Shown: positions 1-8,995 of the stretch, piece after piece | How positions within the stretch are numbered: position 1 is the first letter of the stretch | Layout of the letters: each line of letters begins with the position of its first letter | Source of the DNA: Fontibacterium abundans | GTDB taxonomy: Bacteria > Pseudomonadota > Alphaproteobacteria > Pelagibacterales > Pelagibacteraceae | Strand: one strand, 5' to 3' | Length of the DNA: 64,000 nucleotides | Assembly: GCA_965235095.1 (NCBI GenBank) | Contig: OZ249405.1 | Notes under the pieces: model-generated | Database searches by the model: none | What the model was told of the DNA's origin: nothing | The model's input: the letters and a program-made list of their open reading frames with translations, nothing else | Program-made: the position numbers and the translations under genes

Positions 1-1
1 T

Positions 2-193
2 GCAGTTAAACCAACATCTTCAATTTTAAACACTCGTGACACTATTGATACTAAAGGAAAAAATACTAAAATTTCTGTTCGTGGTAGACATGATCCTTGT
101 GTTGGAATTCGTGCCGTTCCAATTGGAGAAGCTATGCTTGCATGTATTCTGCTAGATCATTTAATGATGCACCGAGCACAATGCGGTAACTAG
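2..193 (+). CDS. aroC: Chorismate synthase, C-terminal fragment
   Basis: Only the last 63 codons are inside the window; the gene begins upstream. The fragment carries the third chorismate synthase signature, RHDPCVGIRAVPIGEAM, and the typical tail ending in HRAQCGN. The enzyme converts 5-enolpyruvylshikimate 3-phosphate to chorismate, the last shared step of aromatic amino acid and folate synthesis, and needs reduced FMN. The TAG stop lies three bases before the GTG start of the rhomboid gene, so the two are probably cotranscribed. Confidence 0.95.
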   Translation, partial: AVKPTSSILNTRDTIDTKGKNTKISVRGRHDPCVGIRAVPIGEAMLACILLDHLMMHRAQCGN

Positions 194-196
194 TTT

Positions 197-934
197 GTGA
201 TCCCATTAAAAGACGAAAATAGTACCCTCTCAACTCCAATACTAAGTTACACAATAATAGGAATTTGCGTTGTAGTTTTTTTAATACAAATAAGTTCTCC
301 TGGTTTTAATAATGGAAGTTTATTTTACTCTTATGGAGTGGTTCCGGCCTCACTTCTTGGTACCGAAACTTTGCCAAACGATCTAAATAAAATTGATCCA
401 TATCTTACTTTGATTACGTCAATGTTTATGCATGGAGGTTTTATGCATTTAATAGGAAATATGCTTTATATGTGGATCTTTGCTGACAATATTGAAGATG
501 ATCTTGGAAAAGTAAAATTTATTTTATTTTATTTAGCATCAGGTGTTGCGGCTGCAATGACTCAGGTTTATTTAAATGTAAATTCAACTATCCCAATGGT
601 TGGAGCAAGTGGAGCAATAAGCGGAGTGCTAGGCGCTTATTTAGTCAGATATCCAAGGAATAAAGTTTTGGTACTAATACCTTTTGGATTTTTTACTCAA
701 ATGGTGAAAATTCCTGCAATGTTTGTTTTAGGATTTTGGTTTATCTTACAATTTATTAGCTCGAGTGGAAGCTCTGATCAGGGTGGAGTTGCTTATGGAG
801 CTCATATCGGGGGGTTTGTATTTGGAGCTGCCGTGATGTTTTTCTTTGGCAACTTTTTAATTCCTCAGAAACCATTCTTTAAAGCTCTTAACGAAAAAGA
901 CGGTAAGAAAAAAAATCCCTGGATACAGGACTAA
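197..934 (+). CDS. Rhomboid-family intramembrane serine protease
   Basis: A 245-residue polytopic membrane protein. The MIPLKDEN start is typical of bacterial rhomboids. The HGGFMHLIGNM segment (residues 79-89) gives the H..GNM motif, GASG at 136-139 carries the nucleophile Ser138, and GAHIGG holds the partner His203, so the Ser-His dyad is intact. About six hydrophobic segments are visible. Rhomboids cleave substrates within the membrane; the substrate here cannot be told. The start is GTG, three bases after the aroC stop; no alternative ATG precedes the conserved N-terminus. The C-terminal tail is short, basic and hydrophilic. Confidence 0.93.
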   Translation: MIPLKDENSTLSTPILSYTIIGICVVVFLIQISSPGFNNGSLFYSYGVVPASLLGTETLPNDLNKIDPYLTLITSMFMHGGFMHLIGNMLYMWIFADNIEDDLGKVKFILFYLASGVAAAMTQVYLNVNSTIPMVGASGAISGVLGAYLVRYPRNKVLVLIPFGFFTQMVKIPAMFVLGFWFILQFISSSGSSDQGGVAYGAHIGGFVFGAAVMFFFGNFLIPQKPFFKALNEKDGKKKNPWIQD

Positions 935-989
935 GTTACCCACATAAAATAACAGCAATATTTGATGAATGTTCTCGTTTTGATTCCCT

Positions 990-1015
990 TTTGATTCTAT
1001 TTTGAATCAAATTTT
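990..1015 (+). terminator. Hairpin plus T-run after rhomboid gene
   Basis: Perfect 8-bp inverted repeat TTTGATTC (990-997) and GAATCAAA (1004-1011) with a six-base loop, followed by TTTT. It lies between the convergent rhomboid and aconitase genes. The stem is AT-rich, so it is a weak but plausible intrinsic terminator for the plus-strand aroC-rhomboid transcript. On the minus strand no T-run follows, so it would not serve acnA. Confidence 0.45.
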
Positions 1016-1042
1016 CTACTTTTAAGGGTGCATGTGGATAAT

Positions 1043-3706
1043 CTAAGCCATGTTTCTTAGAACGTACTGAAGAATACCACCGTGCTTATAATATTCAGTT
1101 TCATTATCAGTATCGATTCTAGAAAGAACATTAATTTTTTTTGAACTTCCGTCTTCGTATAAGAATTCAACAGTCACCTCTTCTCTAGGTTTTAAACCTT
1201 TTTCAACATTTAGAATATTTATAATTTCAGATCCTTTTAGGTTTAAAGTTTTTCTAGAAAAGCCTTCTTTAAATTGAAGAGGCAAAATTCCCATACCTAC
1301 TAAATTAGATCTATGAATTCTTTCAAAACTTTCCGCAATAACAGCTTTAACTCCTAAAAGTTTTGTACCTTTTGCTGCCCAATCACGCGACGATCCTGTT
1401 CCATATTCTTTTCCTGCGATTACAATAAGATCTACCTTTCTTTTTTGGTATTCCATTGAAGCATCAAACACTGGCATTACTTTTTTATCAGGATGAAGCA
1501 TTGTAACTCCACCTTCTGTCCCTGGTACCATTTCATTTTTAATTCTAATATTTGCAAATGTTCCTCTCATCATTACTTCATGATTTCCTCTTCTTGCTCC
1601 ATAAGAGTTAAAATCTTTTTGTAATACTTGATGCTGCATAAAATAATCACCTGTGGGTCCAGACTTTTGAATAGATCCTGCTGGGGAAATGTGATCCGTT
1701 GTTATTGAATCTGCTAGTATAAGAAGAGGTCTTGCGCTTTTAATTACTTTAAATCCTTCTGGCTTATCAGGTAGATTTTCAAAAAATGGTGGACGTTTTA
1801 CATAGGTTGATTTTTTATCCCAATCATAAATGCTGCTTGCTACTGTTTTGATCTTCTGCCAACTAGTAGGGCCTTCTGATACGTTATCATAACGCGATCT
1901 ATACATCTGCGCTGTGATTGAAGTTAAGATTGTGTCTGCAATCTCTTTATTAGAAGGCCAAATATCTTTTAAGAATACATCTTTGCCACTCTTATCTTTG
2001 CCAAGTGAATCTTTATAAAGATCAAACGTCATCGAACCTGCAATAGCGTAAGCTACAACAAGTGGAGGTGAGGCTAAGTAATTTGCTTTGACTTGCGGAT
2101 GCACTCGTCCTTCAAAATTTCTATTTCCTGAAAGAATTGATGCTACGTATAACTCACCTTTTGTAATTGCATTATTAATATTGTCATTCAGTGGTCCAGA
2201 GTTTCCAATACAAGTTGTGCAACCATATCCTACTAAATTAAAACCTAATTGATTAAGATAAGTATCTAATCCTGCTTTTTCTAAGTAATCCGTTACAACT
2301 TTAGAACCAGGAGCTAGTGAAGTTTTAACCCAAGGTTTTGAGGACAATCCTTTTTCAATTGCTTTTTTAGCAAGAAGTCCTGCGGCAATTAAAACACTAG
2401 GGTTAGAAGTATTTGTGCAAGATGTAATTGCAGCAATTACTATATTTCCATCTTTTAATTTATAATTTGCATTTTCAACCGCATATTCTTTTAACGCAGT
2501 TCTTTTGATTGTCTCTTTAAAGTTTTTATCAAAATCTTTTGCAGCATCCGTTAATAAAACTTTATCTTGTGGACGTTTTGGTCCTGCAATTGTTGGAACT
2601 ACTGTGCTTACATCTAAACTTAAAGTATCTGTAAATACCATGTCAGAACTTGCCCATAGACCCTGCTCTTTTGCATAAACTTCTATAAGTTTAATTAAGT
2701 CTTTGTCTCTACCAGTAAATTCTAAATATTTAAGGGTCTCTTCATCGATTGGAAAAAATCCACATGTTGCACCGTACTCTGGAGCCATGTTTGCAATGGT
2801 TGCTCTATCGGCTAATGATAAATTTTTTAAACCTTCACCATAAAATTCTACAAATTTTCCAACCACACCTTTTTGCCTTAGCATTTGTGTAACAGTTAAA
2901 ACTAAATCTGTTGCGGTTGTTCCTTCTGGTAATTTTCCTTTAATTTCAAATCCGATAACTTCTGGAATTAACATAGAAATAGGCTGTCCCAACATCACGG
3001 CCTCAGCTTCAATTCCTCCAACTCCCCAACCTAGAACTGAAAGTCCATTGACCATTGTTGTGTGACTATCTGTTCCAACTAAAGTATCTGGATAAACAGT
3101 TAATTCTCCATTCATTTCTGAAGACCAAACTACTTTTGATAAATATTCTAAATTTACTTGATGACAAATTCCTGTTCCTGGAGGAACTACTTTAAAATTA
3201 TTAAATGCCTGCTGTCCCCATTTTAAAAATGAATATCTTTCACCATTTCTTGAAAATTCCTTTTCAACGTTTAAATCAAACGAATCTTTATTTGCATAAT
3301 TATCAACCATCACCGAGTGATCGATGACTAAGTCTACTTGTGATAATGGATTAATCTTTTTTGGATCTTTATTTTTTGCCTTAACTGCATCACGCATTGC
3401 AGCTAAATCTGCAACAGCTGGAATTCCTGTGTAGTCCTGCATTAAAACACGAGTTGGTCGATATGCAATTTCAATTTCTGAAGTTTTTGTCTTTAGCCAG
3501 CCTTGCAGAGCATTAATCTGAGTTTTATCTACGGTAGTATTATCTTCGTAACGAAGTAAATTTTCTAATAAAACTTTAAGAGATTTTGGAAGTTTGTTTA
3601 TATCCTTAAGTCCATTTTTTTCAGCTTCAGTTAAACTGTAAATAACGTAATTTTTATTGTTAACTTTAATTGTTTTCTTAGATTTAAAAGAATTGATTTT
3701 GCTCAT
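1043..3706 (-). CDS. acnA: Aconitate hydratase A
   Basis: An 887-residue monomeric aconitase (AcnA/IRP type), which interconverts citrate and isocitrate in the TCA cycle. The three 4Fe-4S ligands are visible: Cys430 in ITSCTNTS, and Cys496 and Cys499 in GYGCTTCIGNSG. The swivel domain contains GKEYGTGSSRDWAAKG. Length is normal for the family. It lies 21 bp downstream of the DUF1850 gene of a TAXI transporter on the same strand, so it may be the last gene of that operon. No strong Shine-Dalgarno precedes the ATG. Confidence 0.98.
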   Translation of the reverse strand: MSKINSFKSKKTIKVNNKNYVIYSLTEAEKNGLKDINKLPKSLKVLLENLLRYEDNTTVDKTQINALQGWLKTKTSEIEIAYRPTRVLMQDYTGIPAVADLAAMRDAVKAKNKDPKKINPLSQVDLVIDHSVMVDNYANKDSFDLNVEKEFSRNGERYSFLKWGQQAFNNFKVVPPGTGICHQVNLEYLSKVVWSSEMNGELTVYPDTLVGTDSHTTMVNGLSVLGWGVGGIEAEAVMLGQPISMLIPEVIGFEIKGKLPEGTTATDLVLTVTQMLRQKGVVGKFVEFYGEGLKNLSLADRATIANMAPEYGATCGFFPIDEETLKYLEFTGRDKDLIKLIEVYAKEQGLWASSDMVFTDTLSLDVSTVVPTIAGPKRPQDKVLLTDAAKDFDKNFKETIKRTALKEYAVENANYKLKDGNIVIAAITSCTNTSNPSVLIAAGLLAKKAIEKGLSSKPWVKTSLAPGSKVVTDYLEKAGLDTYLNQLGFNLVGYGCTTCIGNSGPLNDNINNAITKGELYVASILSGNRNFEGRVHPQVKANYLASPPLVVAYAIAGSMTFDLYKDSLGKDKSGKDVFLKDIWPSNKEIADTILTSITAQMYRSRYDNVSEGPTSWQKIKTVASSIYDWDKKSTYVKRPPFFENLPDKPEGFKVIKSARPLLILADSITTDHISPAGSIQKSGPTGDYFMQHQVLQKDFNSYGARRGNHEVMMRGTFANIRIKNEMVPGTEGGVTMLHPDKKVMPVFDASMEYQKRKVDLIVIAGKEYGTGSSRDWAAKGTKLLGVKAVIAESFERIHRSNLVGMGILPLQFKEGFSRKTLNLKGSEIINILNVEKGLKPREEVTVEFLYEDGSSKKINVLSRIDTDNETEYYKHGGILQYVLRNMA

Positions 3707-3727
3707 AATTACTAAAGAAATCGTGAT

Positions 3728-4093
3728 TTATTTACTATCACAAACATATAACTTCAATGGTTTATTTTCATTTTTTGGAAGTTCCTGACACTTCCCATTA
3801 AAACAAATATTCCAATTCTTAATATTTGTCTGAGATGTTGCTAAAATTAATTCATCTTTTGCGCTAACACTTGGTTTATAAACCCACCACCCTTTAACTA
3901 ATTTTGCATCCTCTGGTGGCTCCATCCCCGCACCCGATCCTTTAATCCTGGCCTCTATAATTTTAAGTTTAGAATTGATAATTCTCCAATCTTCTTGCCA
4001 CTCAACTTTTTCAACTGAATGCATCCAAGTTAATGTAAAGAAAGAAATAGCAAATGTTGTAACTTTAGCTCCGGCTAGTACACACAAACTCAT
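3728..4093 (-). CDS. DUF1850 protein of TAXI-TRAP system
   Basis: A 121-residue protein with one N-terminal hydrophobic segment (about residues 1-23). It carries the DUF1850 pattern: FTLTWMHSVEKVEWQEDW, then EARIKGSGAGMEPP and GWWVYKP. The family is known mainly from genes attached to TAXI-type TRAP transporters; its role is unknown. The start ATG overlaps the permease stop (ATGA at 4090-4093), so it is translationally coupled to the permease. A periplasmic accessory role is inference from the hydrophobic N-terminus. Confidence 0.85.
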   Translation of the reverse strand: MSLCVLAGAKVTTFAISFFTLTWMHSVEKVEWQEDWRIINSKLKIIEARIKGSGAGMEPPEDAKLVKGWWVYKPSVSAKDELILATSQTNIKNWNICFNGKCQELPKNENKPLKLYVCDSK

Positions 4094-6189
4094 GCTGCAA
4101 TTTTATTTTTTTTTCTTACCTTTAGCCACCTAAGAAATAAAAATACCGCAAGTATACTAAAACCGATTTCATCACTAACAGGCAATGCAGTAATTAACAA
4201 AGCCGGGATAATAATTGCAAACAATCTTTCAGTAATAGAAAGTTTTTCTTTATAATAACCTATTACTGCAACTCCCCAAAAAATAATTGCTATAAATACT
4301 TTTAAGCAAATATATAAAACAGAAATTAAAAACATATCCAAACTTTGACCTGAAACATTTTGCAACATTAAAGCTGGGCTATAAACTGCCATATAAGGAA
4401 TAACAAAACCTGCCATAGCAATTTTAACTGCCTCGATTGAAATCTTTAATCCTTTTTCTTTTGCAATAGGCGCTGCTGCAAAACATGCAAGCGCTACAGG
4501 AGGTGTTAAGTCAGCAAGTATTCCAAAATAAAATACAAACATATGACTTACAATAAGCGGAACACCTAATTCTAAAAGAGCAGGTCCTGCAACTGCAGAG
4601 GTAATTATGTAATTTGGAATGGTTGGAATTCCCATGCCTAGTATTAATGAAATTATCATCGTAAGAACTAATGATAAAAATATACTGCTCTTCCCAACGC
4701 TTATAATTACCTGTCCAATCGTGCTTGCTATTCCTGTAAGCGTTAATGTTCCAATTACAATTCCAACGACAGCACAAGCGATTCCCACCGGTAGTGCAGT
4801 CTTTGCCCCTTCTGCCAATGCATCTCTACAATCAATTAATGTGTTTCTCCCCCCTTTAGATAAAAAATTCCAAACTATCAAAACTAGTAACGTAAACATA
4901 ATAACGGAAGAACCCATTTTGAAAAAACCAGAGGATACAAAACCAAGAGCGATCCAGAAAATAAACCTTATTGTTTTTGATGAAAATCCTAAAGCAATTG
5001 AACTTCCTAAAATTAAAAAGGTAGTAAGAATTAATCCAATAGTTCCTGAATACAGCGGTGTATAACCACTAAATAACAAATAAACTAAAGCAACTACAGG
5101 AAGTATAAGATACCATTTCGTCTTTATTGCATTAAGCGCTGAGGGTAATTCGTTTTTTGGCATTCCATATAATTTGTTTTTTGCAGCCTCAATATGAACC
5201 ATCCAAAATGTAGAAAGATAATAGAAGAAAGCTGGAATAATAGCCGCTTTACAAACTTCAAAATATTTAACTCCTAGAGTTTCTGCCATAATGAAAGCAA
5301 CTGCTCCCATGACTGGTGGCATAATTTGACCACCCATAGAAGATGTCGCTTCAACACCACCGGCAAAAGCAGGTCGGTAACCAAAACTTTTCATTAATGG
5401 AATTGTGAATTGCCCTGTTGTAACTACATTAGCAACTCCAGAGCCTGATATTGTTCCCATCAAACCTGAAGAAATTACAGAAACTTTGGCTGGTCCTCCT
5501 ATTTTATGTCCAACGAGACCTAATGATACATCGGTGAAAAGCTTGATCATTCCTGCTCGTTCAAGAAAAGAACCAAATAAAATAAACAAAAATATATATG
5601 TAGAAGAGACATATACAGGAACCCCGTATATGCCTTCAGTTCCATAAGTTAGTTGATCAATAATTTGAGAAAAACTGTAACCTCGATGTTGAAAAATTCC
5701 TGGAAGATAATTTCCAAAAAAACAATATGCTAAAAAAAATCCTGATATAATTGGAAGTGATGGTCCCATTATTATCCAAGCAGTGACGAAAATCACTATT
5801 AAAGCCAAGACTCCAAAAAATACATCGTTAGGCGTTGGACTTCCTGATCTAACAATTAAATTATTGTATTCAATGTACTGATACATCGCGACAGCAAAAC
5901 CTATTATTCCCAAAAACCATAACAAATATCTAAAACCTATTTTATAATTTTTTAAAGCGCCGATTAAAGGCAAAGCAATCAAGCTTAAAAATCCGACGTG
6001 AGTTGCTCTGAGAATTTGTGTTGGCACATCTACAATATGAGCCGCAGTAAGTAATTGAAAAGTTGAAAATGCTATAGCTATATAAAATAAAACTTTGCCT
6101 TCAAAATTTTTTGGGAAACTTTCTAATATAGTATCTGCTAACACGGCTGATTTTTTTTCAGCCGTGCTAACATTGTGTGATGTTTCCAT
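4090..6189 (-). CDS. TAXI-type TRAP transporter, fused DctQM permease
   Basis: A 699-residue membrane protein with the small (DctQ) and large (DctM) TRAP subunits fused, as is usual for TAXI systems. Characteristic DctM segments are GLMGTISGSGVANVVTTG, EATSSMGGQIMPPVMG and GMGIPTIPNYI. It imports a substrate delivered by the periplasmic TAXI binding protein, using an ion gradient. The binding-protein gene lies 42 bp upstream and the DUF1850 gene overlaps its 3' end. The substrate is not shown by sequence; the aconitase gene next in line hints at an organic acid (inference). Confidence 0.93.
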   Translation of the reverse strand: METSHNVSTAEKKSAVLADTILESFPKNFEGKVLFYIAIAFSTFQLLTAAHIVDVPTQILRATHVGFLSLIALPLIGALKNYKIGFRYLLWFLGIIGFAVAMYQYIEYNNLIVRSGSPTPNDVFFGVLALIVIFVTAWIIMGPSLPIISGFFLAYCFFGNYLPGIFQHRGYSFSQIIDQLTYGTEGIYGVPVYVSSTYIFLFILFGSFLERAGMIKLFTDVSLGLVGHKIGGPAKVSVISSGLMGTISGSGVANVVTTGQFTIPLMKSFGYRPAFAGGVEATSSMGGQIMPPVMGAVAFIMAETLGVKYFEVCKAAIIPAFFYYLSTFWMVHIEAAKNKLYGMPKNELPSALNAIKTKWYLILPVVALVYLLFSGYTPLYSGTIGLILTTFLILGSSIALGFSSKTIRFIFWIALGFVSSGFFKMGSSVIMFTLLVLIVWNFLSKGGRNTLIDCRDALAEGAKTALPVGIACAVVGIVIGTLTLTGIASTIGQVIISVGKSSIFLSLVLTMIISLILGMGIPTIPNYIITSAVAGPALLELGVPLIVSHMFVFYFGILADLTPPVALACFAAAPIAKEKGLKISIEAVKIAMAGFVIPYMAVYSPALMLQNVSGQSLDMFLISVLYICLKVFIAIIFWGVAVIGYYKEKLSITERLFAIIIPALLITALPVSDEIGFSILAVFLFLRWLKVRKKNKIAA

Positions 6190-6231
6190 AATTAAAACTG
6201 AAACTAATTAAAGATCAGTTCTTAAAAAGGT

Positions 6232-7173
6232 TTACTTAACTAATCCTTTTTCCTTGTAAAACTTAATTGCTCCTGGGTGCAAAGGAATTGGTGAATTCTT
6301 TGCAGCGTCTTTAAGAGTAATATCTTTTGCAGCAGCATGCGAAGCAACTAGTGCAGGAAGATTCTCGTAGAACAATTTAGTCATTTGGTATGCTGTCGCA
6401 TCAGAAACGTCTTTTCTAGTCACTAGGTAATTAATTACCGCAGCAGTGGTAACGTCTGTTGTTTGACCTTTGTAAGTGTTTGCAGGTATTTTTCCTGAAA
6501 CAAATGGTGCTCCCATTTTTTTAACAACAGAATCGGGTACTGTAACAACAACGATTTCAACTGAGTTTGCTAAATCTTTTAAAGAAGCAACTCCAATTCC
6601 AGCTGACTGAAGAGTGGCATCAAGTTGTCTATTTTTAATCAATTCAACTGATTCAGCATAAGGTAAATATTCAACTTTCGCTAAATCCTTGTAAGACATC
6701 CCAGCTGCAGCAAAAATTGCTCTAGAATTTAATTCTGTTCCAGATTTTGCAGCACCTACTGAAAGTCTTTTTCCTTTAAGATCAGCTAGTGTTTTAATAT
6801 TAGATTCTTTTGAAGCTACAATTTGTATATAATTTGGATAAATCGCTCCAATTAATCTTAACTTATCAAGTTTTCCCTGAAAGCCGGCCTCAGCATCTCC
6901 TGCCCAAGCAAATTTAACTGAATCACCAAGAACAAATGCTAATTCACCTTTTCCGTCTTGAAGAAGATTTAAATTTTCAACTGAAGCTTTTGTTGCTTGA
7001 ACTTGAACTTTTGAATCTTTAATTTTTTCTGCATAAATTTTAGAAATTCCAACTCCTAATGGGTAGTAAACTCCTGACGTTCCACCTGTTAGGATATTGA
7101 TAAATTCAGCTGACTGAGCAGAGCTCATCATCAACATCAAAGCAGTTATAGCTCCTGATATTTTTTTTAACAT
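6232..7173 (-). CDS. TAXI-family TRAP transporter substrate-binding protein
   Basis: A 313-residue periplasmic protein. Residues 1-21 form a signal peptide (MLKKISGAITALMLMMSSAQS, cleavage near SAQSA). The mature part has the TAXI signature ILTGGTSGVYYPLGVGISKI and the NMT1-like segment GKRLSVGAAKSGTELNS. It captures the substrate and passes it to the fused permease downstream. A good Shine-Dalgarno (AAGGAAGT) lies about seven bases before the ATG. It is the first gene of the operon, divergent from msrB. Confidence 0.93.
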   Translation of the reverse strand: MLKKISGAITALMLMMSSAQSAEFINILTGGTSGVYYPLGVGISKIYAEKIKDSKVQVQATKASVENLNLLQDGKGELAFVLGDSVKFAWAGDAEAGFQGKLDKLRLIGAIYPNYIQIVASKESNIKTLADLKGKRLSVGAAKSGTELNSRAIFAAAGMSYKDLAKVEYLPYAESVELIKNRQLDATLQSAGIGVASLKDLANSVEIVVVTVPDSVVKKMGAPFVSGKIPANTYKGQTTDVTTAAVINYLVTRKDVSDATAYQMTKLFYENLPALVASHAAAKDITLKDAAKNSPIPLHPGAIKFYKEKGLVK

Positions 7174-7210
7174 GTTAACTTCCTTTTTAAATTGTTTAAA
7201 ATAAGATTAG

Positions 7211-7216
7211 ATTATA
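7211..7216 (-). promoter_or_regulatory. Perfect -10 box for TAXI operon
   Basis: On the minus strand the hexamer reads TATAAT, 38 bases before the binding-protein ATG, in the 111-bp divergent region shared with msrB. A -35 element is not clear (GTTATT at 16-bp spacing is the best candidate), so this is a partial promoter call. Confidence 0.45.
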
Positions 7217-7284
7217 AAAAATATCAAAACGCAATAACTGGAAATAATCTTATACAATCTGAAGTGGTGTGATTATTTGAAAAT

Positions 7285-7689
7285 ATGAACAAAGATAAAA
7301 AAAAAACAGATGAAATAGATTGGAAGCAAAATTTAACGGAAAATCAATATATAATATTAAGAAAGCAAGGCACTGAGCCGGCATTTACAAGTAATCTTAA
7401 TGATGAAAAAAAAGAAGGAAATTATTATTGCGCTGGATGTAATACAAAATTATTTAGCTCAAAGATGAAATTTGACAGCGGAACAGGCTGGCCTTCATTT
7501 TATAAATCCTATCCAGGTGCTTTTAAGACCAGCACTGATTATAAACTGGTGTATCCACGAACAGAATATCATTGCGCAAAATGCGACGGTCATCATGGAC
7601 ACTTATTTGATGATGGCCCAGAACCTACTGGTAAAAGATATTGTAACAATGGAATAGTTTTAAAATTTATTCCAGAAAAGATTAGTTAA
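7285..7689 (+). CDS. msrB: Peptide-methionine (R)-S-oxide reductase
   Basis: A 134-residue MsrB that reduces the R epimer of methionine sulfoxide. The zinc ligands are Cys49/Cys52 (CAGC) and Cys97/Cys100 (CAKC). The fold motifs SGTGWPSF and HHGHLFDDGP are present, and the catalytic cysteine is Cys120 in KRYCNNG. There is no signal peptide, so it should act in the cytoplasm. A thioesterase gene follows after one base. An msrA gene lies 0.4 kb away on the opposite strand. Confidence 0.96.
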   Translation: MNKDKKKTDEIDWKQNLTENQYIILRKQGTEPAFTSNLNDEKKEGNYYCAGCNTKLFSSKMKFDSGTGWPSFYKSYPGAFKTSTDYKLVYPRTEYHCAKCDGHHGHLFDDGPEPTGKRYCNNGIVLKFIPEKIS

Positions 7690-7690
7690 T

Positions 7691-8086
7691 ATGAACAATT
7701 CTAATTTTGCTTCAGACGTTAGTAAAAAGGGGTTTATCACACACATTGGTGGAATTGATTTTAAAAAAATCTCAGAGAACACTTTTGAATTTAGTGCAAC
7801 AGTAAAAAATTACAATTTAAATTCTGGTGGCATTAGTCATGGAGGATACATAGCTGCAATACTAGATAACGGCATGGGTTCAGCCGCTTATCATGTGATC
7901 GATGGAAAAAGATGTGTGACCATTGCATTAGATATAAAATTTATTTCAGCATCAAAAGAAGGTGATGTTTTAATTGGTAAAGTAAAAATATCGAAAAAAA
8001 CTAATTCTCTTGTTTTTGTAGTCGCTGAATTATTTGAGAAAACAAATTTAGTTGCAACAGCTTCTGGAACTTGGAAAATTATATAA
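7691..8086 (+). CDS. Hotdog-fold PaaI-type thioesterase
   Basis: A 131-residue single hotdog-domain protein. SGGISHGGYIAAILDNGMG (residues 45-63) matches the PaaI/YbgC-like pattern with HGG at 50-52 and an acidic residue, Asp59, in the catalytic helix. Such proteins hydrolyse acyl-CoA or aryl-CoA thioesters; the substrate cannot be read from sequence. It begins one base after the msrB stop, so the pair is surely cotranscribed. It converges with msrA. Confidence 0.8.
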   Translation: MNNSNFASDVSKKGFITHIGGIDFKKISENTFEFSATVKNYNLNSGGISHGGYIAAILDNGMGSAAYHVIDGKRCVTIALDIKFISASKEGDVLIGKVKISKKTNSLVFVVAELFEKTNLVATASGTWKII

Positions 8087-8088
8087 TA

Positions 8089-8661
8089 CTATTTCCAAAT
8101 TTCTTTTAATCTAGCCGGTCTTCCGCAGCCGAGTAAATAAGAATAATAACGCGTTGGATTTTCTTTATAATAATTTTGATGATAATCTTCTGCTGGGTAA
8201 AAATTCTTAAATTCAACAAAAGCTGTTTTAATTTTTTTCCTATTTAGCGATTTCATTTCATTAATAGATTGATCAATTAATTTATTTTCTTCATTATTTT
8301 GATAAAATATTACTGAAGTATAACTATTGCCTTTGTCGCAAAACTGACCTTTCCCATCATAAGGATCAATATTAATCCAAAAATTTTTAAGAAGTTCTAA
8401 ATACGAAATTACTTTCGGATCGTATGTTATTTTAACAGTTTCAATATGCCCGGTTCTACCTTTTAAAACTTCTTCATATGTGGGATTTTCTTTCGTTCCA
8501 CCGCTATATCCGGAAACGACATCGGTAACCCCATCAATTTTTTCAAAGGCAGCCTCCATGCACCAAAAACAACCTCCTGCAAAATATGCATACTTTTTAT
8601 CTTGTGAGTAAGAAACCGATGTAAAAAAAATAACAAAAAATAAAATTAATATTTTTTTCAT
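8089..8661 (-). CDS. msrA: Peptide-methionine (S)-S-oxide reductase, exported form
   Basis: A 190-residue MsrA with the active-site motif GGCFWC (nucleophile Cys31, second Cys34) and the family segments SGYSGG and AEDYHQNYY. Unlike the msrB product it starts with a clear signal peptide (MKKILILFFVIFFTSVSYSQ, about 20 residues), so it is probably periplasmic. A further cysteine in LLGCGRP near the C-terminus may be the resolving residue. It is the last gene of a four-gene minus-strand run lysE-azlC-azlD-msrA, one base after azlD. Confidence 0.95.
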   Translation of the reverse strand: MKKILILFFVIFFTSVSYSQDKKYAYFAGGCFWCMEAAFEKIDGVTDVVSGYSGGTKENPTYEEVLKGRTGHIETVKITYDPKVISYLELLKNFWINIDPYDGKGQFCDKGNSYTSVIFYQNNEENKLIDQSINEMKSLNRKKIKTAFVEFKNFYPAEDYHQNYYKENPTRYYSYLLGCGRPARLKEIWK

Positions 8662-8662
8662 T

Positions 8663-8992
8663 TTAATGAATGTAAAAATTTAAAATTCCAAATAAGATAA
8701 TTCCAAAAAAAGAGGACAACAAAACATTCTTTTTTGAAAGAAAAAGAACAACAATAGTAAGTCCTGCCACAAAAATTCTTATAAATGTTGATGTTTGTTC
8801 TAAAGCTCCAACTGGATGAATAAAAATTCTAGCTATTAATGCACTTAAAATTCCATAAGAAATACAAGAAACAAATTTAAATAATTTGCCCTCTTCATTT
8901 ACATATTTTGCAGATAATACTCCTAAAAACCTAGACAGATAAGTTGCTGCAGCTGAGATTAGGATTGCTATATAAATATAATTTGCTGTCAT
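8663..8992 (-). CDS. azlD: AzlD-family small subunit of amino-acid exporter
   Basis: A 109-residue protein with four predicted hydrophobic segments and the AzlD layout (TYLSRFLGV near the N-terminus, a conserved proline in the IHPVG loop). AzlD partners AzlC; the characterised pair BrnFE of Corynebacterium exports branched-chain amino acids and methionine. The gene sits three bases downstream of azlC. Assignment rests on the pairing with azlC as well as its own sequence. Confidence 0.85.
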   Translation of the reverse strand: MTANYIYIAILISAAATYLSRFLGVLSAKYVNEEGKLFKFVSCISYGILSALIARIFIHPVGALEQTSTFIRIFVAGLTIVVLFLSKKNVLLSSFFGIILFGILNFYIH

Positions 8993-8995
8993 ATT

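Noticed and set aside
4619..5065. 148-codon open frame antisense to the TRAP permease
   Set aside because: Shadow of the hydrophobic permease codons, no start signals.
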